From Craterostigma plantagineum (Eukaryota; Streptophyta; Magnoliopsida; Lamiales; Linderniaceae), in the NCBI GenBank assembly GCA_027422505.1, contig JAPQWV010000676.1:232993-296992 (forward strand): a DNA stretch of 64,000 nucleotides, given 5' to 3'. Below, piece after piece: positions 48,216 through 62,184 of this stretch (the stretch's first letter is position 1; the number at the start of each line of letters is the position of its first letter). The position numbers were made by a program, and so were the translations under genes. Under the pieces are notes generated by a model. It was given only the letters and a program-made list of their open reading frames with translations, was not told the DNA's origin and did no database searches.

Positions 48216-50508
48216 CTAATTATTACCTTGCTGCCAAGACTTGTGTACTTGGCTGACATGTTCGTTGCTCAGACCAGTTATGCTAAGCATATCACTCTCA
48301 GACAAAGGCCTTAATCCCAGGAAATCCCTCGTCATCATTCCATCATCTCCATTCTTATCGTTGTGATTATTGCTGCTGCTACTATTACTATTATTAATCA
48401 ATATCCCACCAAAGGCAACATCCTCTAAAGCAGTCGAACTCAGCCCATAATCGTCGATGCCACTGCTCATCATCATATCATGGAGCAACAGAGAATTGCT
48501 GGTATTAGTAGTGATCTCACATGTATTAGGTGATACAGCAGAAGCAGCTTTATTTCCATATGAGGTCACACCATTGACAAGCTGGTCAAACGAAGAAAGA
48601 TTCAGACCGAATTTCCCAGAATTATCCGAGGCAGAAACCTCACTTTGGTGGGGTTGTGATGTCGCTGTAATAAACACCCCACCACCACAATGCGATGCCG
48701 ACAATGGCAATAAAGATTGGTTCTTTTCTGAAGCAGAACTGCTCTTTGCGCCTAACTGAGCTGCTTTCTGCAGCAGCGCAGTTGCTGAGATGTGCGGGGT
48801 TGGGATTTGGGCGAAGTGGGGAAGAAGAAGGGAGGTGGTGGCGCTAGGGTTAGGGTTCGAGTTCGAGCCAAGACGATGATGATGGGAGGTGTTGCTTTGC
48901 TGTTGAAAGTCTTGGAAGATCAGCGACGACGTGGCGGCGAGGTCAACGTGCTGCTGCGGCGGCGGCGGTTGGAAAGTCAGCCACGGTGGGAAACTGCTGC
49001 TTCGTTCGTGTTCTTTCTTGATTTGAAAGGCGAGTTCTTGATTGTCGTTGAATTGGGATTGTAGCTGATGATGTTGTTGAAGGTTTACGATGTTCTGCTG
49101 ATGTGGGATTATTACCGATGGGGTTTTGTTGTTGGGCATTGTCGTCGTCGTCGTCGTTGTTGTTCCTCCCCTCCCACTTTCTTCGGCTAAAGCATCGCAG
49201 AAAGCTCTGTGCGTTATGAAGCTATCCCTTCTGCAAGAATCAGACAGTAAAGAAGATGACAGATTATTGAGCTGACAAAGGCAACATTTGCATTAATCGA
49301 GAGAAGACAAATAACATACTAATGTTAGTTTATGTTATTAATAGAGGTGTGTATGGTGATTGGTGGAGCATGTTGATTTCGACATTGATGTAAATGTATT
49401 GTATTCTTAATTAGTTTGTAATAAAAAATTCATCTGAACAGACAAAGCTTTCCCATCTCTCTCTCTCTCTCGTTTGAAATTTGAAACAGTTCTTGTAGAT
49501 TAGACCCTAAACAGGCAATGGCAGAGAGAAAGTAAAACAAGGAAATTTTTTTTTGAAAAAATCAAGAAAATGTCTCTTCTGCTCCGTGATTGACACTCAT
49601 TTCATACCTTCGTAATGACATAAAGTCCTATTTTTTCATGAATTATCAGACCAAGAAAGCAGAAAAAAAGGAGGAAAATTTCAGGAAAATGCAAAATAAA
49701 AAACTTGAATCTCCATGCCTACCTATCAATATCTGGATATTTTCTTGGTGGCTGTCTTTCTAACGCACAACGAATCAATTATTTAAACATTTACCTTGAG
49801 AAAAGCGTTCCACAATCACACCTATACTCCTTGGTACCGCAGATCTTCGAATGAGCTTTCCAATCCGATTGAACTGCGTATTTCTTGGAACACTTGTCGC
49901 ATTTCCACTTCTTCTCGCCGTGTTTCCTGAAAAAATGCTTCTTTATCCCAGTGAGGTCACCCAAAGCCCTCGAAGGATCGATCATGGTGGACGCAGCTCG
50001 CCTCTGGGCAGACGTACACCTTCTTCTTTATTACATCCTTGTTTGCTCTCTGCTTGAGCTTCCATGGAAGGTTGTGTCCTCTTCTGTGAAGCTGAAGATT
50101 CTGATCTCTTTGAAACCCTTTATTGCAGACATCGCAGACGAATCTGTTCGTAGCCATGAGTGTTCTTGGAGATAGAGCTATTACTTCAGCTTCAGGATCT
50201 GATTTCGTACAGCACATATGCATATGAAAACCTCCATGAAAATCACACACTCACACACAGTGAGATTAAATGGTGATATATTATTTTTTATTACCTGGAT
50301 GGCCTGGCTGACTTCTTTTTTTCTTGGTGGGCTGATGATTTGAAGGAGGAAGATTATAGTGAGGTGGGAAATTATTCCCAGGATTCATGTTGTTGTTGTT
50401 GTTGTCATTATAAGAAACACTTGCTTCGCCAGAAGCTGAGGTCAAATTGGACATGTTTTCTTCGAGGGGAGTTTGCTGATTTGTTGAAGAAGCAGTGCTC
50501 TTCATCAT
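48216..50508 (-). CDS. INDETERMINATE DOMAIN (IDD) C2H2 transcription factor, 4-bp duplication in zinc finger
   Basis: Nuclear factor of the IDD/JACKDAW class. Minus-strand exons 50295..50508, 49795..50198 and 48216..49230. The nuclear signal KKKRSQPGHPG precedes ZF1 FVCDVCNKGFQRDQNLQLHRR, then YVCPEASCVHH, KWKCDKCSKKYAVQSDWKAH and RCDCGTLFSRRDSFITHRAFC. The C-terminus has ISATALLQKAAQLGA and TRDFLGLRPLSESD, both IDD signatures. Near 49978-49984 GATC appears twice in tandem; without the extra copy all phases join to 542 residues. With it, the frame shifts inside the second finger and stops within a few codons. Everything else looks functional. A long GA/CT tract lies upstream. Confidence 0.88.
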
Positions 50509-50999
50509 CTTCTTACTAGAATTCCTTGTCTTTGATGTATGTCTGCATATATATATGTTATATTATTATGAGATGATGGCAAAGATCTTAACTTTTTTCT
50601 AGCTAGGAGACGGCATCTGAGATCTAAGACAAAATATACTGACTAGCTAGGGTATTCTTGTAAGAAAAGTAGGTGAAAAAACTAGATGAAGTGTGTTAGA
50701 AAGTGAGATGGACTAAAAAGAAAAAATATTTCTTGTTTGAACTCCAAAACAAAAACCTTCATACTTGATGATGGCTTCTTCCTCCCTTTGGTTTTGGCTT
50801 CACCGCAAGAGACAACTTTTAATGTTCTTTGAAAAAAAAAACAAAAGTTGAAGCAGTGCGTGAGTGTCATTCCTACACTTTCTTATTGATGTTCCAATGG
50901 TCTATGTTTTCTTTCTAAACCAAGAAAATCCAATAGCAGGCATGCATGTAAGAAAAGAACAAAGCAAAGAAAACAAAGCCTACCTTCAACACAACGACT

Positions 51000-51106
<107 letters not shown>

Positions 51107-51750
51107 ATCTTGTGAGAAGGAGGTATGGGGTGTGGATGGGAAGAAGGCCTCTATAATACTGCTATATCTTCAAACTCAAAAAAGAAAAAATATCAAATTT
51201 AAAATATAAATAAAGAAAAAATAAACCCTATGGCTAACTCTGACCTGCACTTTCTGTCTTTACTTCTGTTTTCTTCTTCAAAGTCCCAGAAATAAAAAAT
51301 TTGAAAAAAAAAAAACAATTTTCCTTACAGAAACAGCTTTACCCAAGATTTTTTTTTTTTTCTCAAATACAATTTTTAAAAAAAATATGTGTATGCTCAG
51401 GACACTTTTTTGCACCGCTGCATAACACTACCCAGCTTTCCCTTATCTTACTAAAGTAACTTAAAAAGAGCAAATAATGTACAAAAGATAGTTCGATTTG
51501 TATATGATTTGTATAGACATATGGAAAGGGACTTTGATTTGCATATACCTATTATTATATTAAACTCCCTTTTAAAAATATATATATATTCACAGGCAAG
51601 TAGATTCCTTTTTAGCTTTCGTGATGGGTTTTCACAATGAGCATGATTGAGTCATTGATTAAGAGTGTGGACGAAAAAGTTGCAATTATATATTTCTTAC
51701 ATATGCTGCATGATTGCATGGAGATACATCATTGGTTTATTACCGCTATA

Positions 51751-52077
51751 GGCTGCGTTTAGCTCCGGAGATACGATAGTAAAAAGATAAAATAATCTCT
51801 GAATTATTAATCATCGGAGTTATCTAAGCACTTGCCACTTTGTAAGATAGCTACCATCAGTATTATTTCGAAAAATTACAATAATAGCCTTTATTTTATC
51901 TTACACAATTTACAAAAGAATTGTTCATACGAAATCGAAAAAATATAAGATATGCATATCTTTTTGTTCATCATAAAACAAGAAGGGCCTCCAAGAAAAT
52001 ATACATTCTCAACTGAACAACATTTAATTGGATAAATACTTTCATATCTTGCTTTATCACCCCAACTGAACGCAGCC
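51751..52077. mobile_element. TIR MITE, PIF/Harbinger-like
   Basis: Ends GGCTGCGTTTAGCTCCGGAG and, inverted, GGCTGCGTTCAGTTGGGG, continuing to GATA in both. Flanked by ATA at 51748..51750 and 52078..52080, a 3-bp duplication. 327 bp, AT-rich, no coding. Superfamily is inferred from duplication length and terminus. Confidence 0.8.
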
Positions 52078-53081
52078 ATAGTTTACTACTTTATATAGAC
52101 ATAGACCCAAGCTAATAATCTAAAGGTAAATTATATAATTTTTTTATTGTCAGAACACATCATAATCATTACACTCCTTCAGTTTCAACGAAACTATAAT
52201 CATAAGTTTACTCAAATTACGAATAGTTAGAAATTCAAATGAATTTGTTCATTGTTGTGTATAGATTCGAAGTCAATTCACTTGCTTGCTAAAGTTTAAT
52301 AAATGTGTATCTACCACAAGAAATTTAATATATTATACATAAAATATAATATTGCATAGGTCTTCGTTTGTCATTATCCTGTTTTATTCTGCGGTTCATT
52401 TAACCTTTGTGTGTTTAATGGTTCTCTTGCAGAAACAAAGCATATGTTCCAACTCATCTGCCCCAATAAGATGTTGATATGTTTTCTTATGAAGATTAAT
52501 TAATTATGAGGGGTTGATTATTATACATGTATTGCGGACGTTTATAATATTAGACCGCCTTCAATTAAAAATTAAACTAGTGAGGCAAGCCTGTCTATGC
52601 TGACTTAGCTTATGATTTAAAAAGCCTATCAAAGTCCGTCAAATTTGAAAAAATATTGATATTTTTTATTTCATATAAAAAAAAATTAACATAATAGTCA
52701 CGAGTGGTACCAAAAGGCTACAGCTAGCAATGGAGGCCATGTAAGGCCCATAACTGATTGACAAGAAAACAAAAAGAAGAAAAGAAATTTTAACAAAATT
52801 CCATTAGAAGATTAGCATGAGACACATGTGTATCTGCAAAAAGCTTCTTCCAAATTTGCTCAAGACAAAAAAAACACAGAAAGCAAGAAAATGAATCCCA
52901 CATGCATGAAAAATACATGTACATGTGCTTGCAATAATTCCAGCAACTCACGTGTGTGTGTGTGTGTGTTTAATCTCATTCATTCTCAGACATAAATCAA
53001 ATGAAAACACTAAACATGTGTAAATGCCACTCTAAACAATGGATTCTGTATTATAAGAATCAAGAATGTAGAAAATAGGGA

Positions 53082-53683
53082 TTAAATTGAGATTTCAGTT
53101 ACTTGAAAATGTGAATCCGAGGCGCCAAGAGTAATAGGAACTCGAAGCCCGTCGAAGCTAAGTTGGATATCGAGTCCTTCGGTTTCCTTCAACTTCCATA
53201 GGTCTTCATTTACCTTTTCATGGTCCATCAAGTGCATCATACCTTCAAAATAGCATAATGAAGATCTTGAAATAGAACAAGGTTTAATCATTATGTCCCG
53301 ATATGTATCACATCATAGAATTGCGACAGAAGTTCGTAACAGTGTAACAGATAAGCAAGAAGGTTAAAGAACGAACAGAAATATATGTTCAGAACCAGAA
53401 AGAGTACATACCGTGAAGAGTGTTCTTTTCGGTTTGATTTTTCTAACTTCTTCAATAGCCTGGAAATATCGGCATGGTCTTAAGAGTGTAATCAAACAAT
53501 ATCATTAGGGCAGCCAAATATGATTATTGCATGTATACAAAAACCAAGATGATGCAGTGTATTCTAAACGTTAACATACTCTTGGAAGTCCAAAATGAGT
53601 TGCCGAAGATCGGTCTGGTCTTAGGGCGTCCTAAATTGTTAAGACAGGTTCACTTAATCGTCGTAGAAAAAGTGCTCTGTGCA

Positions 53684-53730
<47 letters not shown>

Positions 53731-55939
53731 GAGAGATAGAGACCAGAATGAGGATGTCACAGTTCTCCATAAGAGGGTACGTCTCCTCTGGTATTTCACT
53801 GGCATCACTGGGAGATAAAAATGGCATCAAGCAATATTTGAAAGGTTTCTATTAAATCAAAGCTAACTACTCAGAGATTCTAGAATGATTACCTAATATA
53901 ACAGATATTACCGAAACGAAATCCTAAAGAACGATAACCTCGACCATGCCAGACCGGTAAGGGAGTAAACTGCGTGATGCAAACAAGTTATTTATCATAC
54001 TGATTCCGTAACTATTTACTCTGTAAGATTTTAAATAACTTTCTCATGTGTTGGACCCAAATTATCAAGTCAATTTTTTGAAACCACAACATGCGCGCGC
54101 GTGTGTGTAATGAAGAAAAGATTCAGTAACTCTCACCAGAAGATCATGAACTATGAAGGGTTCTTCTTTAATTATGTTGAACTGCAGCGCCGAAACTGCA
54201 GCTCCAGGTGTGATTCCGCTTTTATCAATCAAATAATAATGAGTTTTTTTCATTACCTGAATATTAAACATAACATGGGTATTAGGCTAGAACTGAAAAA
54301 GAAAAAGAGCATGAAAGGTACGTCAGAAATAGTGCATGAACCTCAAAATCTCGTTCTGCTGTATAAATTGGAACGGAAGGTTGAACATTGTTTGTCCAAT
54401 CACGCAGATCATCCAAACCTTAAAACAAGTAATCTCAACATTGATCAAAAACTATAATAAGGTTCAATGAGTTTCGAATTGTACAATTAGAGCAATTACG
54501 ACAGAGACCTCCAATTGCATCGGCATGTGAATGAGTAATAATAACCGCATCGATTGTTCTTATCCTGACAGAAATTCAATATGTCACTAGAAGAAACTCT
54601 CATGACGTACCCAATATGATGAGAGAAAAAAATCTGCCGTTAGCTGATGCAGAGGAACATCACATTAGAAGCAGGGGAAAAAGCATAAGAAATAATTAGT
54701 AAGAAATCCAAGTTGAAGATATAGAGTCTGAAGGTTAAAGCATCTTGTAAAACGAATCCCCTTAGCATTGACAAACTCTACAAAATTCAGGGTCTTAAGA
54801 GTGTTAATCAGCGCAAAATTATGACGGATATCACACATTTATGTAGATGTCCAAAAACTCCCATACTAGCAGTATGTATGAAACCTTACCTATAACTCGG
54901 GAACCATTTCAATGCGCTGTGATAGAAAAACCTGCACGATGCAAGCACAAAATAATTTGAATACAAGATATGCTTCAATAGCATTTTCTTCTGCTTTTCA
55001 TCAATAATCGGAAATGTTAGAACAGCTTCCCGCTTAATCCGTGGTCGTGTATACGTACTATAAACTATAGGGTTCACCAAATAAACGTCCATAGGTCGAA
55101 GAGCAGTAAATTTGAACATACTTTCCAGCATCAATGAGGATGTTACACTGCTCAGATTGCTTTGGAAATCGAACAAGAAGGCTTGTGTTAAGTCTCCTAT
55201 TTTTGTTACCCGGTTCTGTGGCCTTGGAACAAACCTGATGCAATAAAACGAGTGAAATCTTGTCGATGCTTACGATCAGAAAACTAACTACGAAGTTCTA
55301 CAACTGGCTCACAGGGCATGTATTGGTAGGATTAGCGAGGCAGCTCACACGTGGAATCCCCTCACTGGTGCCAGTGCCCAAGAAAATCATTTCGGATTTG
55401 CCATCAGGAATCCGCGCATTATTCGTATCAGAAACAGAATCTGCACAAAAATACATGATAAGAAAAAGATAATGAATGAAATTACGCGTCACCGCTCGAA
55501 TGGATCATAAACTTTCTCGGTCACTAGATTGAAACACTCGATTATAACTGGCCACCCAAATTCATTGCTCTTAGATTGAGAACAAAATCTTCTTCATGTG
55601 TTTAGCCAATCACGAGGGCTAATTGCTAAGCTAACACAACGTGCAAGCAAGGAATGACAACTGAAGAATTCTAAACACGACCAATGTTTAGGAAATTGAA
55701 GAACACCATAAGCAAATTCCTCTTTCAGGTTATAAATCAACCTAACGAATCATAGCTCCAACACTCCAAATTCTACAGGAATTTAACTCCCAACAAACTA
55801 AAACAGTAAAAAAAACGTAACCACAAATTCCAAAACATCACGCATTTCAAAACTAGACGATTCGAAAAACCGGCATAGTGAGCAAACGTTATCTAAGATG
55901 GAACGGAGAAAGATCACCGACTCGAATTAAGAGAGGCAT
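53082..55939 (-). CDS. Metallo-beta-lactamase-fold hydrolase (At1g30300-like)
   Basis: Probable metal-dependent hydrolase related to RNase Z/PhnP-type proteins; substrate unknown. Twelve minus-strand exons: 55918..55939, 55313..55440, 55122..55234, 54890..54931, 54509..54564, 54342..54418, 54137..54256, 53893..53969, 53744..53807, 53580..53630, 53412..53459, 53082..53242. Motifs in order: IFLGTGTSEGIPRVSC, CNILIDAGKFFYHSALKWFP, the metal-binding THSHADAIGGLDDLRDW, LPVWHGRGYRSLGFRFG, DALRPDRSSATHFGLPR and GMMHLMDHEKVNE. All junctions join except the last, where one G is missing: ACG followed by GT-ATG gives a stop, while one more G gives TLFTGMMH and 319 residues. The start exon (MPLLIRV) is short and least certain. 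Confidence 0.85.
53685..53726. repeat. (TA)n microsatellite inside a hydrolase intron
   Basis: About 20 uninterrupted TA units between the tenth and ninth coding exons of the metallo-hydrolase gene. Confidence 0.95.
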
Positions 55940-56397
55940 GAAAAACACGGTCAAACCGCCGGCTCGAGCCGTTTCTCGTAAACGAAAACGAGCACAACTT
56001 AGGAAGGTGGAAAAGGTTCCTTGATCGCGCTAAACGGGCCAACGAACGTGGAACTGGCGTACAACACCAACGGCGAAAGCTGCAACCATTTTTCTCGGAT
56101 TTTCTATTCCTTGGATACAGAGGTGAAAGGAGAGGAGCTCAGCTTATTGTAATTTGTAATATACGAGTGAGTGGACGAACTAAACAATCGCATTTTTAGC
56201 TGTAAAGTTTAATTAATTATAAAATAGCCCCGTAACTTTGTCGAAACAATAAATTCCCCTTAGAAAATGAGAACTAGCTATAACCAGGACAAAATTCATT
56301 CGTCCACTCTGTTCTACCTCTGCTGAGTAGGGTTTACGGTGCGACGGAGTTGCTTCATCGAAAGGATTCGATTCGAAGAAAGAAAAGGAAAAAAAAA
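55940..56397. promoter_or_regulatory. Divergent spacer between metallo-hydrolase and bL34m genes
   Basis: 458 bp between two starts, so a shared promoter is likely. AT-rich around 56155-56230; no specific motif is claimed. Confidence 0.5.
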
Positions 56398-57591
56398 ATG
56401 GCGACCTCGAAAACCCTAGTTCGTACTGGAATATCGTTCATGAGCCGATTCCTCAACCAAAATTCGATTTCCAATCAGCAAATCGTTACCGAGAGCTCCA
56501 AGCTTATTGCTCCACCGCTAAAATCTGTCGTCGCTCAGACGCCGCCGCTTCATTTCCAGTTGCGTCCAAGTGAAGACTTTTCCCTGAGAAATCTGTCCGT
56601 GTTCTACCCCTCAGGCATTCCTTCTCTGCCGTTCTTCTTGCCCGACGGTAAAAGTTTCTGACTTCTCTATACTGGTTTGGATGAAATTGGGACTGTGATG
56701 GATTGAGCTGATATGCTGATTTTATATCCATTTTTTAGTTCGTTTTATCTGATCCCTGCGTCGCCTGATAGTTTGGTGAATGCATTAGTTCGCAGTTGTA
56801 TCATGTGGGTGCTTTCAAAGAAATCGATTTTTTGATGTTCTATGGATGTGGGTTGGAAATATGGACCAGCCAATGGTCACACTGAAATCAGGGCAAGTTT
56901 TTCACAAAGGCCTCTGTTCTAGGGAACACATCATTAGTGGATGTTAAACATCACATCGTAAGCTCATTGTTGATTTCTGGAAGGGTGCATTTGGATGCTC
57001 AATTCAAGTTGATACATATGGAGTTTTCCGGGTAATCGTGATCCTGGTGAACAGAATTTGTAGCAGAATTAGCATCCTTACAGAGCTTATATGAAGTTAC
57101 AAACCGAACATTGGTTGGATGCTACCAAATGTCTAATGATGCAAATTGTGATTTGTTATTCCATATGAGTGCCTTGAAAGCTCTGAAGTTTGTCCTTAGT
57201 AGTACTGTATTTTTTTTGGCTTTCATGTCACATTCATGTTGTTTTTACTCGTCACAGCTGACGATTCTTCATCGAGTGAGCCAATGCTATTACTTCCAAA
57301 GCGTACCTATCAACCGAGCAACATCAGGCGCAAAAGGAATCATGGCTTCTTTGCCCGGTCTGTCTCTATGCATTAGAGATACAAGAAATATATACATTAT
57401 GACATGGAATCTCTTTTCTTTAAGAGCCCACAGAATTGTGATCTGCTGTACTCTTCATATATACGGAGATTCAGTCGCTTATATATCTTTCTTTTCTTTT
57501 CGGGCTCTAAAACAGGAAAGCAACTAAGGGTGGCCGAAGAGTCATTGCTCGGAGAATCGCCAGGGTCGGTCCAGAATCACAGCATAGATAG
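56398..57591 (+). CDS. Mitochondrial 50S ribosomal protein L34 (bL34m)
   Basis: Nuclear-encoded organellar large-subunit protein. Exons 56398..56647, 57258..57357 and 57516..57591 join in phase for 141 residues. The first ~85 residues are Ser/Arg-rich (MATSKTLVRTGISFMSRFL), a likely mitochondrial targeting and linker region. The mature part is unmistakably L34: KRTYQPSNIRRKRNHGFFAR, then KATKGGRRVIARRIARVG. The usual small L34 domain is therefore C-terminal, split by an intron just after FFAR. Mitochondrial rather than plastid location is inferred from the long Ser/Arg leader and recalled homologs. Confidence 0.92.
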
Positions 57592-57892
57592 CATTCATCT
57601 AGTTAAGTCTTGACTGGTTGGTTCATGCGTTTCGAGATTTTAATCGTTTTTCTTCTTTTTTTTTTTCTCGGTGAATGACTTAATGATTGTATTGTTTCTT
57701 GAACAATATTGGCCCATGAAGTGAAAATCATTGGCATCAATGAGTATTCAGAACTATAATTACTAAAATATTTATTCCATTAAAAGGGGAGAGAGAGAGT
57801 AATTAGCTAGGTTTTACATCACAAGCTGAAATAGAAGTTAAAGGAAAAAATAATACACACATAGAATTATCATTCTCCGAAAGCAAACAAAG

Positions 57893-58812
57893 CTAAACCG
57901 CTTCGACAACGCCAGAATAGACACGCTCGTACTTACCGCCAGACGATCCAAAAGTGAGATTGGAATCGAAGCGCTCGAACTCGCTGTGAAATTCCTTGCA
58001 ACGGATGTACACAACAACATTAACAGCCATGCCATAGAGTGTTGCGAGCGTCAGCAAAACTGCAAGAACAATCATCTGAAGTAAAAATTCCAAGCTCTCG
58101 TGAATCTTCCAACTGCGTTTACCGCCACGCGATTGCCTAAAGACGACAGAACAAACGAGAACGTAAAGGACAGAATCATGCGAAAGAGCATTTTCCATCT
58201 CATGCCCTTGATCAGATGAGAGCTCCTCTCCAAAGGCGCAAAACCCCATGTAGATTCTATTACAACGTCTATGCTCGTTAAGCACCAAATTAGTCCCATG
58301 TAGACCAACGTGATGATCAACAAAGCAATTGCAAAGCTGGCAAAGGTTAACAATTTTGAGCCATCCATGCTGAATCCAAATAGGGAGAGGATACAATACA
58401 CCACAAAAATTAGCCCACCGTACGCCAAGGAAATCAAGATCGAAATCGCCACAGAAACGATCGAGGTTTCAAGAATAGGGAAGAACGAGTCTAGGATGGC
58501 TTTTAAGGATGTAGCGATCTTGAGGGGTACATCGTAGTAAGCATGGAAAGCGCTGTAGATGATCGCTGGCCCGGCGAAAGTAGACAAGAAAGAGGTGATG
58601 AGAAAGAGGATGGGAACGACGAGTGACTGGGAGTTAGGGTTTTCAGGCGAAGCGGAGATTTGAAGGGCGTCGAGAATTAGTGAGGAGAACGAGATCGGGA
58701 CGAGAAACATGAGATATAGAATTGCGAAGTGGCGAGGGTTTGAAGTTATTACATGATAGGCTTCGGACAATATTGTCTTGAGGCTTATTGCTGCATGCTT
58801 TTGGCTCGACAT
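57893..58812 (-). CDS. Multi-pass membrane protein of a plant-specific family, one frame break
   Basis: Intronless gene for a hydrophobic protein with about six membrane segments (FAILYLMFLVPISFSSLIL, VVPILFLITSFLSTFAGPA, SIVSVAISILISLAYGGLIF, FASFAIALLIITLVYMGLIW). ISLKTILSEAYHVITSNPRHF and SIDVVIESTWGFAPLERSSHLIKG are family-like segments of uncharacterised plant membrane proteins. After RFTRAWNF the frame ends at 58072, but the next frame continues LLQMIVLAVLLTLATLYGMA and IRCKEFHSEFERF to a stop at 57893. One T is missing from the run at 58083-58087 (gene strand); with it the length is 306 residues. The start at 58812 (MSSQKH) is preferred over an upstream in-frame ATG at 58926. Function unknown. 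Confidence 0.78.
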
Positions 58813-59849
58813 GATTATGGCAGAAGAAAGTGTTTGATTGACACGGAGAGATGGAAATGGGATTGATGGTATTATTATATGATCATCAGAGGACGTATAT
58901 AATATGCCTGAGGATGGAAAATTCAATGCTTAAAAGGTCAGATTATGGAAAATTCATTGTTTAAATAATAAATGAAATAGAACGAGCTACGACTATGTAT
59001 AGTTCTGGGTAATATATGGTTATAGACTTTAAATACATCTGACTTTATATGGCTGAATAAATCAAAACTGGAGGGCTAGGAAACTAAAATGTGAATTGGA
59101 AAGAGAGTTGGCAATTACTATTTAATTTGTCAATGTAGAAATAATATGGTTTAATATTCATGCTTGGGGCTTCAAAGTATGTCCACTCAACTAATGTACT
59201 CCGTGGACTAATTTGTAAAAATATTATTTTAAATGGATTCAGATTTATAAAAATTCGATGTTAATTGGAATTGACGCGTTTCTTGGTTTCGGTCCATGAT
59301 TAATAGGACGTAATCAAATAGTTAAACCTGACCTAAGAACAACACTATATCTAGCAAGAAAAAACTCCCACTCAAATGACGATAATGATTCTCGCCAAAT
59401 GTGTTCTTGGTCGGCTGTATCGTCGTATTACGTATACATGATATTTTGTTGGGTCATTTTTTCAAAGTAAATAAATATATAGCAATTACGTTCCAAATAC
59501 TTCCTCTGTCCTAGTTAATACTTCCCAAAGATTAGGGTCACGGCAATCTTTAGGAAAACCATGCTCTTAGGAAAACAACCATATTTTTATTTTTTAATAT
59601 TAGTACACTTTTATATATCGAGTGAGAAAATTTATTAGTGGTCACGCAAATTAGAAATATTTTTCATGGTAATTTAGTTGATTATAGGAATAATTTTTTT
59701 TCAAAAAAGGAAATGGGAAGAATTATGTGAGACGTTCGAAATAGAAAGATGAGAAGAAATAAATGAGATGAATGTGGTATATTTTTTGCATCGTACTCAA
59801 AATAAAAAAAATAGTTCGTATTTTTTCTGGGTATTTGGTGGATTCGGAC
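58813..59849. other. Intergenic region with a diverged Stowaway-like element
   Basis: Upstream of the membrane-protein gene. Contains the worn MITE at 59500..59779 next to the CK1 relic. No gene. Confidence 0.5.
59500..59779. mobile_element. Diverged Stowaway-like MITE (relative of 46456..46727)
   Basis: Shares CTTCCTCTGTCC, ACTTCCCAAAGATTAG, CACGCAAATTA and GAAATAGAAAGATG in the same order as the other copy. The left end abuts TA; the right terminus has decayed, so its end is approximate. Confidence 0.7.
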
Positions 59850-61393
<1,544 letters not shown>

Positions 61394-61615
61394 GTACATT
61401 TCGCCTTTTTTTCGCGACGAATTCGTCTGATTAAACATTAAGAAGAAAACAGAAATCGGCGGCGCAGAAACGAGTTCTGGGATTCTCCGTGCAAATGTCG
61501 ATTTGCAATCAGGTTATACTCTCGGGCCTTCATTTCTTATTACTAGTATGCTTAGCACATCCAACGTGTGTACAGATACGTAAAATTATTTTATATTTGA
61601 GGTTAAATTGCAATA

Positions 61616-62184
61616 GTAAAATTGTATTTAAGCAATTAAGGGTAAAACTATGAATAAACCATTTATCAAGTTGACGGACTAGTTTCACAGTTTCTATCCA
61701 CTCTAAGCCCTTTATATAAAAGTATAGATTTCCCGTGCATAATATATACGTTTTCGTGCGCAATTTTTTTAGGTGGCGAAGATGGTAAGGGGCAAGATCG
61801 GTCTGAAAACGCAACTCGTGGGAAAAACTTTGTAAATTCCGTGAGCTTTTCCAAGCGCAATTGCGGGGACTCAACGACCATGGCGAGAGAATCGAGGATA
61901 GTACAGAGAGATTATCGGCAGAAGAACTTTGAATATACGCTTAAGGGCATCAAAAGCTTAAGCTTTAAATGACGCCGATCGCCGCTGCCTTTCATGTTCG
62001 TCTCGCCTGTAAATTTTTTCTTTTTTTTATCAGAAATCAATGAATTATGAGAAGGGAAGTCTGCTTTGTAATATATCAATATTTTTATTAAATGGCTTAG
62101 TGTGGATAACATTGTCAGATTGGTGTGTCAATTTAATAAATATTTATGATTTTAACCCTTAATTGCTTAATTACAATTTTACCA
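61616..62184. mobile_element. Long inverted-repeat (foldback/Pack-type) element
   Basis: Arms at about 61616..61713 and 62089..62184 are inverted copies at roughly 70% by eye, sharing GTAAAATTGTA, TTAAGCAATTAAGGG and CTAAGCC. The 375-bp middle contains gene-like sequence. No target duplication identified, so true ends may lie further out. Confidence 0.55.
61774..61970 (+). pseudogene. Possible MADS-box gene fragment
   Basis: ATG GTA AGG GGC AAG ATC reads MVRGKI, a common MADS start, and in a shifted frame about 60 bp later NSVSFSKRNCG resembles the MADS string QVTFSKRRNG. The frame is broken by stops and the rest is unrecognised. Weak evidence; it could be chance similarity. Confidence 0.3.
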
